Under the pieces are notes generated by a model that searched no databases, was not told the origin of the DNA, and saw nothing but the letters and a program-made list of their open reading frames with translations. This document shows positions 27,221 through 36,613 of a DNA stretch of 64,000 bases, piece after piece (the first letter of the stretch is position 1; each line of letters starts with the position of its first letter). The translations under genes were made by a program, and so were the position numbers. This stretch comes from Corynebacterium nuruki S6-4 (GTDB taxonomy: Bacteria; Actinomycetota; Actinomycetes; Mycobacteriales; Mycobacteriaceae): the NCBI RefSeq assembly GCF_007970465.1, contig NZ_CP042429.1, positions 124,001 to 188,000 on the forward strand. The letters are read 5' to 3'.

Positions 27221-27240
27221 CACGCATTCTGACTATTAAC
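27221..27240 (+). repeat. Dispersed 20-bp motif, copy 2
   Basis: This copy of CACRCATTCYGACYATTRAY lies 39 bp after the inverted repeat at 27127-27181. The other copies are at 2335 and 27491. Confidence 0.6.
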
Positions 27241-27280
27241 CCGGCCGCGGCGTCCGGTCCGGCAGCGCACCTGTTCGGCT

Positions 27281-27331
27281 GGCAGGCCAAAACTACGCCG
27301 GAGACGGTGGTGAGCGGCGTTTTGGCCTGCC
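27281..27331. repeat. 12-bp perfect inverted repeat
   Basis: GGCAGGCCAAAA (27281-27292) is exactly complementary to TTTTGGCCTGCC (27320-27331). A following CGCC/GGCG pair can extend the stem after a three-base bulge. Confidence 0.75.
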
Positions 27332-27389
27332 ATGCCGACGGTTGCGCTGCCACCGACCGGCCGGCCATCCCGAGGACGTCGTGGTGACC

Positions 27390-27446
27390 GAGTTGACCCG
27401 GATCGGTCAGTTCCGTCGGACCGGAAACGCAGAATCGGGTCAGCTC
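27390..27446. repeat. Inverted repeat related to 27127-27181
   Basis: GAGTTGACCCG and CGGGTCAGCTC pair over 11 bases with one G-U. The unit shares both arms with the upstream repeat, but the interior has diverged. Confidence 0.65.
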
Positions 27447-27490
27447 GGGACAACTCCGGCCGGGTCAGCCGGTGACACGCCGGTAAAAAG

Positions 27491-27510
27491 CACACATTCT
27501 GACCATTAAC
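27491..27510 (+). repeat. Dispersed 20-bp motif, copy 3
   Basis: This is the third copy of CACRCATTCYGACYATTRAY. It lies 44 bp after the inverted repeat ending at 27446, mirroring the 39-bp spacing of copy 2. Confidence 0.6.
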
Positions 27511-27544
27511 CCTTAACCCTCAGTTCGGGACCCCGGACATGCAG

Positions 27545-27571
27545 AAAACCGCCGGTCTGAGACCGACGGTT
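27545..27571 (-). terminator. Terminator of the tRNA-Arg gene
   Basis: An 11-bp stem with one mismatch (27547-27557 with 27561-27571) is followed on the minus strand by TTTTC. It begins 12 bases after the tRNA 3' end. Confidence 0.65.
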
Positions 27572-27582
27572 CACATACTGCG

Positions 27583-27655
27583 TGCCCCCGAGACGATTCG
27601 AACGTCCGACCGCTGGTACCGGAAACCAGTGCTCTATCCCCTGAGCTACGGAGGC
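27583..27655 (-). tRNA. tRNA-Arg(CCG)
   Basis: The minus strand folds into a complete cloverleaf of 73 bases. The acceptor stem is GCCTCCG with CGGGGGC (one T-G pair), followed by discriminator A. The D-arm contains GCTCAGGGGATAGAGC. The anticodon stem CTGGT/ACCAG encloses a TTCCGGT loop with anticodon CCG. The T-arm is GGACG TTCGAAT CGTCT. The CCA end is not encoded. It reads the arginine codon CGG and lies back to back with argS, the synthetase that charges it. Confidence 0.95.
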
Positions 27656-27664
27656 AATGACGAA

Positions 27665-27693
27665 ACTATAACACCGTGATCGCCGCGATCTGC
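27665..27693 (-). promoter_or_regulatory. Promoter of the tRNA-Arg gene
   Basis: On the minus strand a TATAGT -10 box (27665-27670) ends nine bases upstream of the tRNA 5' end. The hexamer 17 bp upstream (GCAGAT) is a poor -35, as is usual in corynebacteria. Confidence 0.45.
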
Positions 27694-27832
27694 AAACCCC
27701 CTGCAGAGCGCGCCGCAACCCCCGCCCCGGCGGCACCTCGCGGGCGTCCGGCGGGGTCGCCGTCGGCTCCCGGGGAATGCGGTCCGGGTGCGGTGCGGTC
27801 CGGGGCGTGGCACGTTGGTATCCTCAGACCCT

Positions 27833-29509
27833 GTGACTCCAGCAGACCTCTCCGTCATCATCTCCGGTGCGGCCCGGACCGTTCTCACCGACCACGGGTT
27901 CGACGCCTCCGTCGTCCCCGACAGCCCGACGGTCGAGCGTCCGCGCAACCCCGAGCACGGTGACTACGCCACCAACATCGCCCTGCAGACCGCCAAGAAG
28001 GCCGGCACGAACCCCCGCGAACTGGGCACCTGGCTCGCCGAGGCACTCGCCGCCACCGACGGCATCGACGAGGCGACCGTCGCCGGCCCCGGCTTCATCA
28101 ACATCCGCCTCGCCGCGGACGCACAGGCCCGCCTCGTCCCCGAGATCCTCGCCGCCGGCGACACCTACGGCGCCGGTGACGAATACGCCGGGCAGAAGAT
28201 CAACCTCGAGTTCGTGTCCGCGAACCCGACCGGCCCGATCCACCTGGGCGGCACCCGCTGGGCGGCCGTCGGCGATTCGCTGGGCCGCATCCTCGTCGCC
28301 CGCGGTGCCGAGGTGACCCGCGAGTACTACTTCAACGACCACGGCACCCAGATCGACCGCTTCGCCCGCTCCCTGGTGGCCGCCGCCAAGGGCCTGCCGA
28401 CCCCGGAGGACGGCTACGGCGGCGAGTACATCAAGGACATCGCCGACCAGGTCATCGCCGCGAACCCCGACTGGGCCGACGGGGACGACGCCGCCGTCCA
28501 GGAGCTCTTCCGCTCCGAGGGCGTGGAGCTGATGTTCGCCCACATCAAGCGGACCCTCGCCGAGTTCGGCACCGAGTTCGACGTCTTCTTCCACGAGAAC
28601 TCCCTGTTCGAGTCCGGTGCCGTCGACCGGGCGATCCAGACGCTGAAGGACAACGGCAACCTCTACGAGGCCGACGGTGCCTGGTGGCTGCGCAGCACGA
28701 AGTTCGGTGACGACAAGGACCGGGTCGTCATCAAGTCCGACGGCAACGCCGCCTACATCGCCGGCGACATCGCCTACATCGCCGACAAGATCGACCGTGG
28801 CCACAACCTGTGCATCTACATGCTCGGCGCGGACCACCACGGCTACATCTCCCGGCTGAAGGCAGCCACCGCGGCCCTGGGCTACGACCCGGACCAGGTG
28901 GAGGTGCTCATCGGGCAGATGGTCAACCTCGTGCGGGACGGCAGGGCCGTCCGGATGTCGAAGCGTGCCGGGACCGTCATCACCCTCGACGACCTCGTCG
29001 AGGCCATCGGGGTGGACGCCGCGCGCTACTCCCTGATCCGTTCCTCGGTCGATTCCTCGCTGGACATCGACATGGACCTGTGGACCAGCCAGACCAGCGA
29101 CAACCCGGTCTTCTACGTCCAGTACGCCCACGCCCGACTGTGCTCGCTGGCCCGCAAGGCCGCCGACCAGGGTGTGGAACTGCCGACGGACCTGTCGGAA
29201 CTGGACCTCTCCCAGCTCAGCCATGAGCGCGAGGGTGACCTGATCCGCACGCTCGGCGAGTTCCCCGGGGTTGTCGCCACCGCCGCGGAGCTGCGCGAGC
29301 CGCACCGCATCGCCCGCTACGCCGAGCACCTGGCCGGGACCTTCCACCGGTTCTACGATGTCTGCCAGATCCTGCCGAAGAAGACCGACGAGGGGACCGA
29401 TGAGCTGGCCCCGGTCCACCTGGCCCGCCTGGCCCTGGCCCGGGCGTCCCGCGTGGTGCTGGCCAACGCGCTGGGACTCGTCGGCGTCTCCGCCCCCGAG
29501 AGGATGTGA
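27833..29509 (+). CDS. argS: Arginyl-tRNA synthetase
   Basis: This 558-residue class I synthetase charges tRNA-Arg. The HIGH-type motif is in [13 protein letters not shown] near residues 131-143, and the KMSKS-type motif is MSKRAGT near 380. An N-terminal Add-1 domain and a C-terminal DALR anticodon-binding domain ([13 protein letters not shown] near 430) complete the usual architecture. GTG 27833 ([10 protein letters not shown]) is chosen because the family N-terminus begins there; the 15 extra residues of the longer frame are not conserved. The lysA start follows four bases after its stop, as in C. glutamicum, where argS-lysA form an operon. Confidence 0.97.
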   Translation: MTPADLSVIISGAARTVLTDHGFDASVVPDSPTVERPRNPEHGDYATNIALQTAKKAGTNPRELGTWLAEALAATDGIDEATVAGPGFINIRLAADAQARLVPEILAAGDTYGAGDEYAGQKINLEFVSANPTGPIHLGGTRWAAVGDSLGRILVARGAEVTREYYFNDHGTQIDRFARSLVAAAKGLPTPEDGYGGEYIKDIADQVIAANPDWADGDDAAVQELFRSEGVELMFAHIKRTLAEFGTEFDVFFHENSLFESGAVDRAIQTLKDNGNLYEADGAWWLRSTKFGDDKDRVVIKSDGNAAYIAGDIAYIADKIDRGHNLCIYMLGADHHGYISRLKAATAALGYDPDQVEVLIGQMVNLVRDGRAVRMSKRAGTVITLDDLVEAIGVDAARYSLIRSSVDSSLDIDMDLWTSQTSDNPVFYVQYAHARLCSLARKAADQGVELPTDLSELDLSQLSHEREGDLIRTLGEFPGVVATAAELREPHRIARYAEHLAGTFHRFYDVCQILPKKTDEGTDELAPVHLARLALARASRVVLANALGLVGVSAPERM

Positions 29510-29513
29510 CCTG

Positions 29514-30920
29514 ATGGACCCCGAGGTGCACCTGCCCGAGGTTCCGCTGCGCAAGCGGACCGACACCCTGGACGAGTTCAACGCCCTGCCGGCACACGTG
29601 TTCCCGGCGTCCGCACGACGGCTCGCCGACGGCGAGCTGACCCTGGGCGGGGTGCGGGTCTCCGCCCTCGCCGAGGAGTTCGGCACCCCGGTGTTCGTCA
29701 TGGACGAGGGCGACTTCCGCGCCCGGTGCCGTCGTCTCGCCACCGCGTTCGGTGGCGGCCGCCGCGTGCACTACGCCTCGAAGGCGTTCCTGTCCCGCAC
29801 CGTCTGCCGCTGGGTCGACGACGAGGGCCTGGCCCTCGACGTCGCCAGCCAGGGTGAGCTGGAGATCGCGCTGGCCGCCGGGTTCCCGGCCGACCGGATC
29901 ACGGTCCACGGCAACAACAAGTCCGCCGCGTTCCTGGAACTGGCCGTCGCCTCCGGCGCCGAGCTCATCGTCATCGACTCGTCCGAGGAGATCGGACGCC
30001 TCAGCGCGGTCGCCACGGAGCTGGGCCGCACCCAGGACGTCCTGGTGCGGGTCAAGCCGGGTGTCCACGTCGACACCCACGAATTCATCGCCACCAGCCA
30101 CGAGGACCAGAAGTTCGGCTTCTCCCTGGCCTCCGGCTCGGCCGAGCAGGCCTGCCTCACCGTGATGGGGACCGCGGGACTGCGGCTGCGGGGACTGCAC
30201 TGCCACGTCGGCTCCCAGGTCTTCGACGCCGACGGATTCGGCCTGGCCGCCGACCGGCTGCTCGGACTGTGGTCCAGGCTGCTGGCCGACCACGGCACCG
30301 AGGACGCCGCCGCGGCCCTCGACGTCCTCGACCTCGGTGGCGGATACGGCATCGCCTACACGCCGGACCAGGAGGAACTCGACGTCGAGACGGTGGCGGC
30401 CGACCTGCTGCGCCGCGTCCGGCAGACCGCCACCGAATACGGTCTGGCGACCCCGGTCGTCAACGTCGAGCCCGGCCGGGCGATCGTCGGACCGTCGACG
30501 GTGACCCTCTACCGGGTCGGCACCGTCAAGGACGTCCACACCTCCGATGACACGGTCCGCCGCTACATCTCCGTCGACGGCGGCATGAGCGACAACATCC
30601 GCCCCGCCCTCTACCAGGCGGAGTACGACTGCCGGCTGGCGAACCGGTTCGCCACCGGGGATCTCGTCGCGTCCCGGGTGGTGGGCAGCCACTGCGAGTC
30701 CGGGGACATCCTCATCAATGACGCGCTCATGGCCTCCGACATCGCCCCCGGTGACATCCTGGCCGTTCCGGCGACCGGCGCCTACTGCTACATGATGGCG
30801 TCCCGCTACAACATGATGACCCGGCCGCCGGTCGTGGTCGTCGGGGACGGCACCGCGCGGCTGATGATCCGCCGCGAGACCGTGGCGGACGTCATGGCCC
30901 TCGAAGAATTCGCCGACTGA
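29514..30920 (+). CDS. lysA: Diaminopimelate decarboxylase
   Basis: This 468-residue PLP enzyme converts meso-diaminopimelate to L-lysine and CO2, the last step of lysine synthesis. The PLP lysine is in HYASKAF (about K90). [18 protein letters not shown] and [11 protein letters not shown] (with the catalytic Cys) are further fold-type III signatures. The start is ATG 29514, four bases after argS. An N-terminal extension of some 20 residues relative to C. glutamicum LysA (445 aa) is present. It is part of argS-lysA-hom-thrC-thrB. Confidence 0.97.
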   Translation: MDPEVHLPEVPLRKRTDTLDEFNALPAHVFPASARRLADGELTLGGVRVSALAEEFGTPVFVMDEGDFRARCRRLATAFGGGRRVHYASKAFLSRTVCRWVDDEGLALDVASQGELEIALAAGFPADRITVHGNNKSAAFLELAVASGAELIVIDSSEEIGRLSAVATELGRTQDVLVRVKPGVHVDTHEFIATSHEDQKFGFSLASGSAEQACLTVMGTAGLRLRGLHCHVGSQVFDADGFGLAADRLLGLWSRLLADHGTEDAAAALDVLDLGGGYGIAYTPDQEELDVETVAADLLRRVRQTATEYGLATPVVNVEPGRAIVGPSTVTLYRVGTVKDVHTSDDTVRRYISVDGGMSDNIRPALYQAEYDCRLANRFATGDLVASRVVGSHCESGDILINDALMASDIAPGDILAVPATGAYCYMMASRYNMMTRPPVVVVGDGTARLMIRRETVADVMALEEFAD

Positions 30921-30981
30921 CCCTCGTCTATCATCGGACGAAAGCAACCCTCGTACGCGACCGCAACCTCACGGGAGAACA

Positions 30982-32310
30982 ATGGCTGATCAGAACAACA
31001 ACGCGACCGGCTCGGGGAACCACACCGTCGGCGTCGCCCTGCTGGGCATGGGCACCGTCGGTCGTGAGGTGCTCCGCATCCTCGGTGAGGCGGAGACCGA
31101 TTTCACCGCCCGTATCGGCGGACGCCTCGAGGTCCGCGGCATCGCCGTCTCGGACCTCTCGCGGCCGCGCGAGGGAGTGGACCCGGCACTGCTCACCGAT
31201 GACGCGATGGGCCTGGCGACCCGGGACGACATCGACCTGGTCATCGAGGTCATCGGCGGGATCGACTACCCGCGCACCGTCGTCCTGGCCGCACTGAAGG
31301 CCGGCAAGTCGGTCGTCACCGCGAACAAGGCGCTCGTCGCCGCCCACGCCAACGAGCTGCAGGAGGCGGCGGACTCCTCCGGCGCCGACCTGTTCTTCGA
31401 GGCGGCCGTCGCCGCCGCGATCCCGGTCGTCGGCCCGCTGCGCCGGTCGCTGGCCGGGGACAAGGTCAATGTCGTGATGGGCATCGTCAACGGGACGACG
31501 AACTTCATCCTCGACGCGATGGACAAGCGCGGCGCCTCCTACGACGAGATGCTCGCCGAGGCCACCGAGCTCGGTTACGCCGAAGCCGACCCCTCGGCCG
31601 ACGTCGACGGCTATGACGCGGCCAGCAAGGCCGCCATCCTCGCCAACCTCGCCTTCCACTCGCCGGTCTCCTTCGACGACGTGCACTGCGAGGGGATCCG
31701 GAACATCACCTCCGACGACATCGCCGCCGCCCGGTCCGCCAACTGCACCATCAAACTGCTGGCGATCTGCGAGCGCCTCGTCGACGACAACGGTGCCGAG
31801 TCCATCTCCGCCCGCGTCTACCCGGCCCTGGTGCCGCGTGACCACCCGCTGGCGACCGTCTCCGAGTCCTTCAACGCGATCTTCGTCATCGCCGAGCACG
31901 CCGGCCGGCTCATGTTCTACGGCAACGGGGCAGGTGGCGCGCCCACGGCGTCCGCCGTCCTCGGTGACGTCGTCGCCGCCGCCCGCAACGTCGTCCACGG
32001 CGGCCGGGCGCCGGGGATGTCCACCTACGCGAACCTGCCGATCGCCGACTTCGGCCAGGTCCGCACCCGGTACCACGTCGACATGACCGTGCAGGACCGG
32101 CCCGGTGTGCTGGCGGAGGTCGCCTCGACCTTCTCCGCCAACGGGGTGTCGATCAAGACGGTGCGGCAGGAGGAGGGCGACGACAGCGCCCGCCTCGTGG
32201 TCATCACCCACCACGCCACCGAGCGTGACCTGGAGGAGACCGTCGACGCCCTGAAGAACCTCGACGCGGTGAAGAACGTCCGTAGCGTTATCCGAATGGA
32301 AGGCAACTGA
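30982..32310 (+). CDS. hom: Homoserine dehydrogenase
   Basis: This 442-residue NAD(P)-dependent enzyme reduces aspartate semialdehyde to homoserine, the branch point toward threonine and methionine. The nucleotide-binding motif [12 protein letters not shown] lies near 20, and the catalytic region has [11 protein letters not shown] near 170 and [17 protein letters not shown] near 200. The C-terminal ACT domain ([15 protein letters not shown] near 358) is the threonine-sensing domain responsible for feedback inhibition in the C. glutamicum enzyme. ATG 30982 has GGGAG upstream. The 61-bp gap after lysA contains TATCAT, a possible own promoter. The stop overlaps thrC by one base. Confidence 0.97.
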   Translation: MADQNNNATGSGNHTVGVALLGMGTVGREVLRILGEAETDFTARIGGRLEVRGIAVSDLSRPREGVDPALLTDDAMGLATRDDIDLVIEVIGGIDYPRTVVLAALKAGKSVVTANKALVAAHANELQEAADSSGADLFFEAAVAAAIPVVGPLRRSLAGDKVNVVMGIVNGTTNFILDAMDKRGASYDEMLAEATELGYAEADPSADVDGYDAASKAAILANLAFHSPVSFDDVHCEGIRNITSDDIAAARSANCTIKLLAICERLVDDNGAESISARVYPALVPRDHPLATVSESFNAIFVIAEHAGRLMFYGNGAGGAPTASAVLGDVVAAARNVVHGGRAPGMSTYANLPIADFGQVRTRYHVDMTVQDRPGVLAEVASTFSANGVSIKTVRQEEGDDSARLVVITHHATERDLEETVDALKNLDAVKNVRSVIRMEGN

Positions 32311-33392
32311 TGACCGACAAGCACACTCCGGTGCTCCACCACTGGACCGGACTGATCAACGAGTACCGGCAGTGGATGCCCTTCGCCGCGGACTGGGAGC
32401 CGGTGACCCTCTACGAGGGCGACACCCCGCTGATCCGCGCGAACCACGTCTCCGAACTGACCGGGTGTGACGTCTGGCTGAAGGTCGAGGGCGCGAACCC
32501 GACCGGCTCCTTCAAGGACCGCGGGATGACCGTCGCAGTGACCGACGCCGTCCAGGCCGGCAAGAAGGTGCTGATGTGCGCCTCCACCGGCAACACCTCC
32601 GCCTCGGCCGCGGCCTTCGCCGCCCGCGCGGGCATCAAGAGCGCGGTGCTCATCCCCGAGGGCAAGATCGCCCAGGGCAAGCTCTCGCAGGCCGTCATGC
32701 ACGGCGCCCGGATCATCCAGGTCAAGGGAAACTTCGACGACTGCCTGGAACTGGTCCGCAAGACCACCACCGATTTCCCCGAGATCGCGCTGGTCAACTC
32801 GGTCAACCCGATGCGTATCGAGGGCCAGAAGACCGCCGCCTTCGAGATCGTGGACGCCCTCGGCGACGCCCCGGACATCCACGCCCTCCCGGTCGGCAAC
32901 GCCGGCAACATCACCGCCTACTGGAAGGGCTACGGCGAGTACGCCGACGCCGGCCTGGCCTCGCAGCGCCCGGTCATGCTCGGTGTGCAGGCCGCCGGCG
33001 CCGCCCCGCTGGTCAACGGTGAGCCGGTGCTCAACCCGGAGACCATCGCCACCGCCATCCGCATCGGCAACCCCGCCTCCTGGCACCAGGCCGTCGCCGC
33101 CAAGGAGGAGTCCGGCGGACAGTTCCGGGCCGCCACCGACGACGAGATCCTCGCCGCCTACCACCTCATCGCCGAGCGCGAGGGCGTGTTCGTCGAGCCG
33201 GCCTCCGCCTCCTCCGTCGCCGGCGTCCTCGCCGCCCACGCCGAGGGCTGGATCCCCGAGGGCAAGCGCATCGTCTGCACCGTCACCGGTCACGGACTCA
33301 AGGACCCGACGACGGCCCTGAGCGTCATGGGCGAGCCCACACTGATCGACGTGGACACCAACGCGGTGGCCGAGGCACTCGACCTGGCATGA
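32310..33392 (+). CDS. thrC: Threonine synthase, short type
   Basis: This 360-residue PLP enzyme converts O-phosphohomoserine to threonine. The PLP lysine is K69 in [11 protein letters not shown], and the phosphate-binding loop is [14 protein letters not shown] near 197. The length and motifs match the short mycobacterial/Bacillus type. C. glutamicum uses a longer (about 480 aa) enzyme encoded away from hom-thrB. It shares one base with hom and overlaps thrB by four (ATGA), so the three genes are translationally coupled. Confidence 0.96.
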   Translation: MTDKHTPVLHHWTGLINEYRQWMPFAADWEPVTLYEGDTPLIRANHVSELTGCDVWLKVEGANPTGSFKDRGMTVAVTDAVQAGKKVLMCASTGNTSASAAAFAARAGIKSAVLIPEGKIAQGKLSQAVMHGARIIQVKGNFDDCLELVRKTTTDFPEIALVNSVNPMRIEGQKTAAFEIVDALGDAPDIHALPVGNAGNITAYWKGYGEYADAGLASQRPVMLGVQAAGAAPLVNGEPVLNPETIATAIRIGNPASWHQAVAAKEESGGQFRAATDDEILAAYHLIAEREGVFVEPASASSVAGVLAAHAEGWIPEGKRIVCTVTGHGLKDPTTALSVMGEPTLIDVDTNAVAEALDLA

Positions 33393-34354
33393 GCGCGACA
33401 GCACAGAATCCGGTGAACCTGCCGGTCGGGCGGGCCGTGCGCGTCACCGTGCCGGCATCCACCGCCAATCTCGGGCCGGGCTTCGACTCGGTCGGCATGG
33501 CCGTCGGCCTCCACGACACGGTCGAGGCCGAGATCATCCCCGCCGGACTCGAGGTCATCGTCTCCGGTGAAGGTGAGGGCGAGGTCCCGCTCGATGAACG
33601 GCACCTCGTCGTCCGCGCCCTGCGCGCAGGCCTGCGGGAGGCCGGCGTCACCGTCGGCGGACTGCGGGTGACCTGCCACAACGCCACCCCGCATTCACGC
33701 GGCCTGGGTTCCTCGGCCGCCGCCGCGGTCGGCGGGGTCGCCGCCGCCTCCGGCCTGGCCGCGGACCCGACGCCGCAGAATCCGACCGGCGCCCTCTCCG
33801 ATGCCCGGCTCGTGCAGTTGGCCGCCTCGTTCGAGGGACACCCCGACAACGCCGCGGCCAGCGTCCTCGGCGGCGGCATCGTGTCCTGGACGACCATTCC
33901 GGTCGACGGGCGCAGTGCCCCGGAGTACCGGGCCGTCGACGTGCCGGTGCACCCCGATATCCGGGTGACGGCGCTGATCCCCGACTTCCACGCCTCGACC
34001 GAGGCGGTCCGCCGGGTGCTGCCCAGCGATGTCTCGCACCTCGACGCCCGCTTCAACGTCTCCCGCGCGGCCCTGCTGCCGGTGGCACTGAGCCGGCACC
34101 CCGAGCTGCTCTGGGAGGCGACCCGGGACCGGCTCCACCAGCCGTACCGGGCGGAGGTGCTGCCGGTGACCACGGAGTGGGTCAACCGCCTGCGCAACCT
34201 CGGCTACCCGTCGTTCGTCTCAGGTGCGGGCCCGACGGTGATGGTGCTGTCCACCACCCCGGTGGACCCTGCACTGCTCGACGAGGCCAGGTCCCGCGGA
34301 CTGCGGGTGCTGGAGACCGGGGTGGGGGACCGGGTCTCCGTCGAGGTGCGCTGA
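33389..34354 (+). CDS. thrB: Homoserine kinase
   Basis: This 321-residue GHMP-family kinase phosphorylates homoserine for ThrC. The ATP-binding motif [15 protein letters not shown] lies near 107-121. The N-terminal [15 protein letters not shown] (about 14-28) is the substrate-side signature. The length is typical. It overlaps thrC by ATGA and is the last gene of the aspartate-family cluster. Its last codons and stop are part of a 22-bp tandem duplication. Confidence 0.96.
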   Translation: MSATAQNPVNLPVGRAVRVTVPASTANLGPGFDSVGMAVGLHDTVEAEIIPAGLEVIVSGEGEGEVPLDERHLVVRALRAGLREAGVTVGGLRVTCHNATPHSRGLGSSAAAAVGGVAAASGLAADPTPQNPTGALSDARLVQLAASFEGHPDNAAASVLGGGIVSWTTIPVDGRSAPEYRAVDVPVHPDIRVTALIPDFHASTEAVRRVLPSDVSHLDARFNVSRAALLPVALSRHPELLWEATRDRLHQPYRAEVLPVTTEWVNRLRNLGYPSFVSGAGPTVMVLSTTPVDPALLDEARSRGLRVLETGVGDRVSVEVR

Positions 34355-34379
34355 CCGCGCCGTCGAGGTGCGCTGACCG
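34338..34379 (+). repeat. 22-bp tandem duplication at the end of thrB
   Basis: The 20 bases at 34338-34357 recur exactly at 34360-34379. The duplicated unit contains the last four thrB codons and its TGA, so the second copy lies outside the gene. It fills almost the whole 26-bp gap before the convergent acyl-CoA synthetase stop. Confidence 0.9.
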
Positions 34380-34380
34380 G

Positions 34381-36237
34381 TCAGTCGGCGGTGGGGTCGC
34401 CGCTGCCGGGGTCAGCAGGGGCTGCACCGCCCGCCGGTCCGCCGACGTCGGCGACATCGTCGTGGCGGGGGAGCCGGACCACCTCGTAGTCGCCGCGGGC
34501 CTGGTGGGCGCGCAGATCCTTCTTGTCGAACTTCTCCACCGAGGTCCGGTCGATGCCGTCGACGATCGTCCAGTACTCCGGCACCATCCACAGCGGCGCC
34601 TTCTCCGCGACCGTCGCCGAGATCGCCGCCAGCGTGTCCCGGGTGCGGGGCACCCCCGGCCCGGTGACGACGACCGCGAGCGGCCGCTCGCCCCATTTCT
34701 CGTCGGGGATGCCGATGACCGCGGCCTCGGCGACGAGCGGGGACTCCATGACGATGTTCTCCAGCGTCGCGGAGAAGATCCATTCACCGCCGGACCGGAT
34801 GACGTCGGCCTGCCGGTCCTGCACCGTGAGATAGCCGTCGCCGGTGATGGTCCCGATGTCCCCGGTGCGCAGCCACCCGTCGTCGGTGAACCGGTCAGCG
34901 CCGTCATGACCGGCGGCGACGGACTCGCCGCGGAAGACGCTGGCGGGGCCGTCCCCGTCCTCGGTGGGGGAATGGTGGTAGGACGCCGTGACGGTGTTGC
35001 CGCGCACCTGGATCTCCCCGCTGGAGCGGTCGTTGGCTGGCAGGACGTGTCCGCGGTCGTCGACGATCCGGATCGCCATCCCGGCCGGCACGCGGCCCTG
35101 ACTGTCCCGGTAACGGCGGCGGGCGGCCCCACCGGCGCCGGCCGGCGGGCGGGCGACGGTACCGACCGGGCCGGTCTCGGTCATGCCCCAGGTGTGGACG
35201 ACGTCCACGCCGTACCGCTCCTCCCAGGCGTCGATGAGCGCCGGGGGGACCGGGGATCCGCCGGAGATGATCTCCTGCAGGCTCATCTTCGTCGGGGGAT
35301 TGCGTTCGTAGTGGACGATGAGCTGCGTCCAGACCGTGGGGGCGCCGTGGGCCTTGCGGGGCATGGCGTCCTCGATGACATGGGCGAGGTGGGTGGGGCT
35401 GGCGTCCCCGCCGGGGAACACCAGCGGGGTGCCGGACATGAACGCCGCGAACGGGACGCCCCAGCTCAGGACGTGGAAGATGGGCACCAGACACAGGAAG
35501 CTCTCGCCGTTGCGGATGTCGAAGGAGTCCGCGGTGCGCAGGTTCATCGAATGCAGCCAGACCGAGCGGTGGGAGTACACGACGGCCTTGGGCTCTCCGG
35601 TGGTTCCGGTGGAGTAGCACATCGCCACCGGGGCGGTCTCGGGCAGCTCGGGCCACGGGTAGCTGGTCGGGCGACCGTCGAGGCACTCCTCGTAGTCGAG
35701 GACCCGGATGTCGGGGCGGCCCAGGTCGGTGAGCCGGTCGCGCAGCTGGCCGACGGTGGTCCCGGTGTGGCGTCCGGCACCGGTGAACACGATGGTGCGG
35801 ACGTCGGGGCAGTGGGGCAGCAGCGGCAGGAGCACGTCGATGAGGCCGGCGGCCACGACGATGACGCGGTCGTCGGCGTGGTTGATCACGTGGGTGATCT
35901 GGTCGCCGGTGAGATGGGGGTTGAGCGGCTGGAACACCGCGCCCATCGCCCCCACGGCGAGCAGTGTCTCGAGATGTTCGGTGGTGTTGGGCATCAGGGA
36001 CCCGACCCGGTCGCCCACGGCGACGTCCGCCCGGTCGTGGAGCGCGTGTGCGAGGGCGGCGGCCCGTGCCCCGACCTCGGCGAACGTGCTGGTCTCCGGC
36101 CCGACGGCGCCGCGGTAGTACGTGGTGACCGACGTCCTGGCGTGGACGGTGCGGCCGTACTCGAGGAGGCGGGCGAGCGACAGCGGAATGACCTGCATTG
36201 TCGAGGGGGCGGGGGCCGGGCGCGTGTTGTCCACCAT
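34381..36237 (-). CDS. Fatty-acyl-CoA synthetase (FadD-like)
   Basis: This 618-residue ANL-superfamily enzyme adenylates a carboxylic acid and forms its CoA thioester. The AMP-binding P-loop is [14 protein letters not shown] near 190. [13 protein letters not shown] near 350 and WLRTGDIG near 455 are further motifs, and the C-terminal swivel lysine lies in VEKFDKKDL near 575. It most resembles medium/long-chain acyl-CoA ligases; the substrate is unknown. The frame extends 59 residues upstream, but that part is not conserved, and ATG 36237 matches the usual beginning. It is transcribed against thrB with only 26 bp between stops and divergently from rho. Confidence 0.9.
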   Translation of the reverse strand: MVDNTRPAPAPSTMQVIPLSLARLLEYGRTVHARTSVTTYYRGAVGPETSTFAEVGARAAALAHALHDRADVAVGDRVGSLMPNTTEHLETLLAVGAMGAVFQPLNPHLTGDQITHVINHADDRVIVVAAGLIDVLLPLLPHCPDVRTIVFTGAGRHTGTTVGQLRDRLTDLGRPDIRVLDYEECLDGRPTSYPWPELPETAPVAMCYSTGTTGEPKAVVYSHRSVWLHSMNLRTADSFDIRNGESFLCLVPIFHVLSWGVPFAAFMSGTPLVFPGGDASPTHLAHVIEDAMPRKAHGAPTVWTQLIVHYERNPPTKMSLQEIISGGSPVPPALIDAWEERYGVDVVHTWGMTETGPVGTVARPPAGAGGAARRRYRDSQGRVPAGMAIRIVDDRGHVLPANDRSSGEIQVRGNTVTASYHHSPTEDGDGPASVFRGESVAAGHDGADRFTDDGWLRTGDIGTITGDGYLTVQDRQADVIRSGGEWIFSATLENIVMESPLVAEAAVIGIPDEKWGERPLAVVVTGPGVPRTRDTLAAISATVAEKAPLWMVPEYWTIVDGIDRTSVEKFDKKDLRAHQARGDYEVVRLPRHDDVADVGGPAGGAAPADPGSGDPTAD

Positions 36238-36613
36238 GACCGCCAAGGATAGGCCGTGTGTGTACCGGATTGGTGGACGGGGGCGGACACAGTGGTAGCA
36301 TGGCGGCGAGATTCGATCACTGCCGTCGCCATGACTGCACGGCGGGCAGTGTCCGGTCCATCGGGAAACACGGGCGACGACGGCCATGCGGCCGCGAACG
36401 GGGACGGATTCCACCTCCCCGGCCCGGATACCGCTTTCACCATCCGACGACTCAACGAGAGCACGTCACCTTCCTCCTTTCCGGGTGAGTTCCGTCATGG
36501 ACGGAGCCACCGGGTACCCCGGGTGCCGGAGGATCCTGTGCAGGATCCTCCGAGGACTTTTCCGGCTGTTGCCGGCACCTGTCGGCGACGGAAGGTGAAC
36601 CGAAAGGACACCT
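36238..36613. other. Divergent promoter region and rho leader
   Basis: This 376-bp gap separates the acyl-CoA synthetase (minus) and rho (plus). Possible elements for rho are TTGGTG (36270) and TAGCAT (36296), spaced a little widely at 20 bp. If they are used, the rho mRNA has a leader of about 300 bases with an attenuator-like hairpin. No frame here has protein character. Confidence 0.5.
36527..36561 (+). promoter_or_regulatory. Attenuator-like hairpin in the rho leader
   Basis: CGGAGGATCCTG (36527-36538) and CAGGATCCTCCG (36541-36552) form a perfect self-complementary element. The practical stem is 10 bp with a TGTGCA loop. A TTTT run (36558-36561) follows six bases later, then a second GCCGGC-type stem. 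It ends about 50 bp before the rho start and could be an intrinsic terminator of the leader transcript. In E. coli, rho is autoregulated by leader attenuation; here this is inference. Confidence 0.55.

Larger units (their letters stand above)
26783..27546. other. Gene-free block rich in inverted repeats
   Basis: More than 750 bp between convergent sbcC and the tRNA gene contain no frame I can support. The block holds three or four separate stem-forming repeats, two copies of a 20-bp dispersed motif and repeated GGCAGGCCAAA-like words (26827, 26848 and 27281). The whole looks like two or three diverged copies of related structured elements. Confidence 0.7.

Noticed and set aside
26955..27239. 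Short plus-strand frame in the repeat block ending THSDY
   Set aside because: The shared ending with a frame near 2353 comes from the 20-bp DNA motif, not from protein homology.
27824..29743. 639-codon minus-strand frame opposite argS
   Set aside because: Low-complexity shadow composition, and it covers the argS start region and lysA start.
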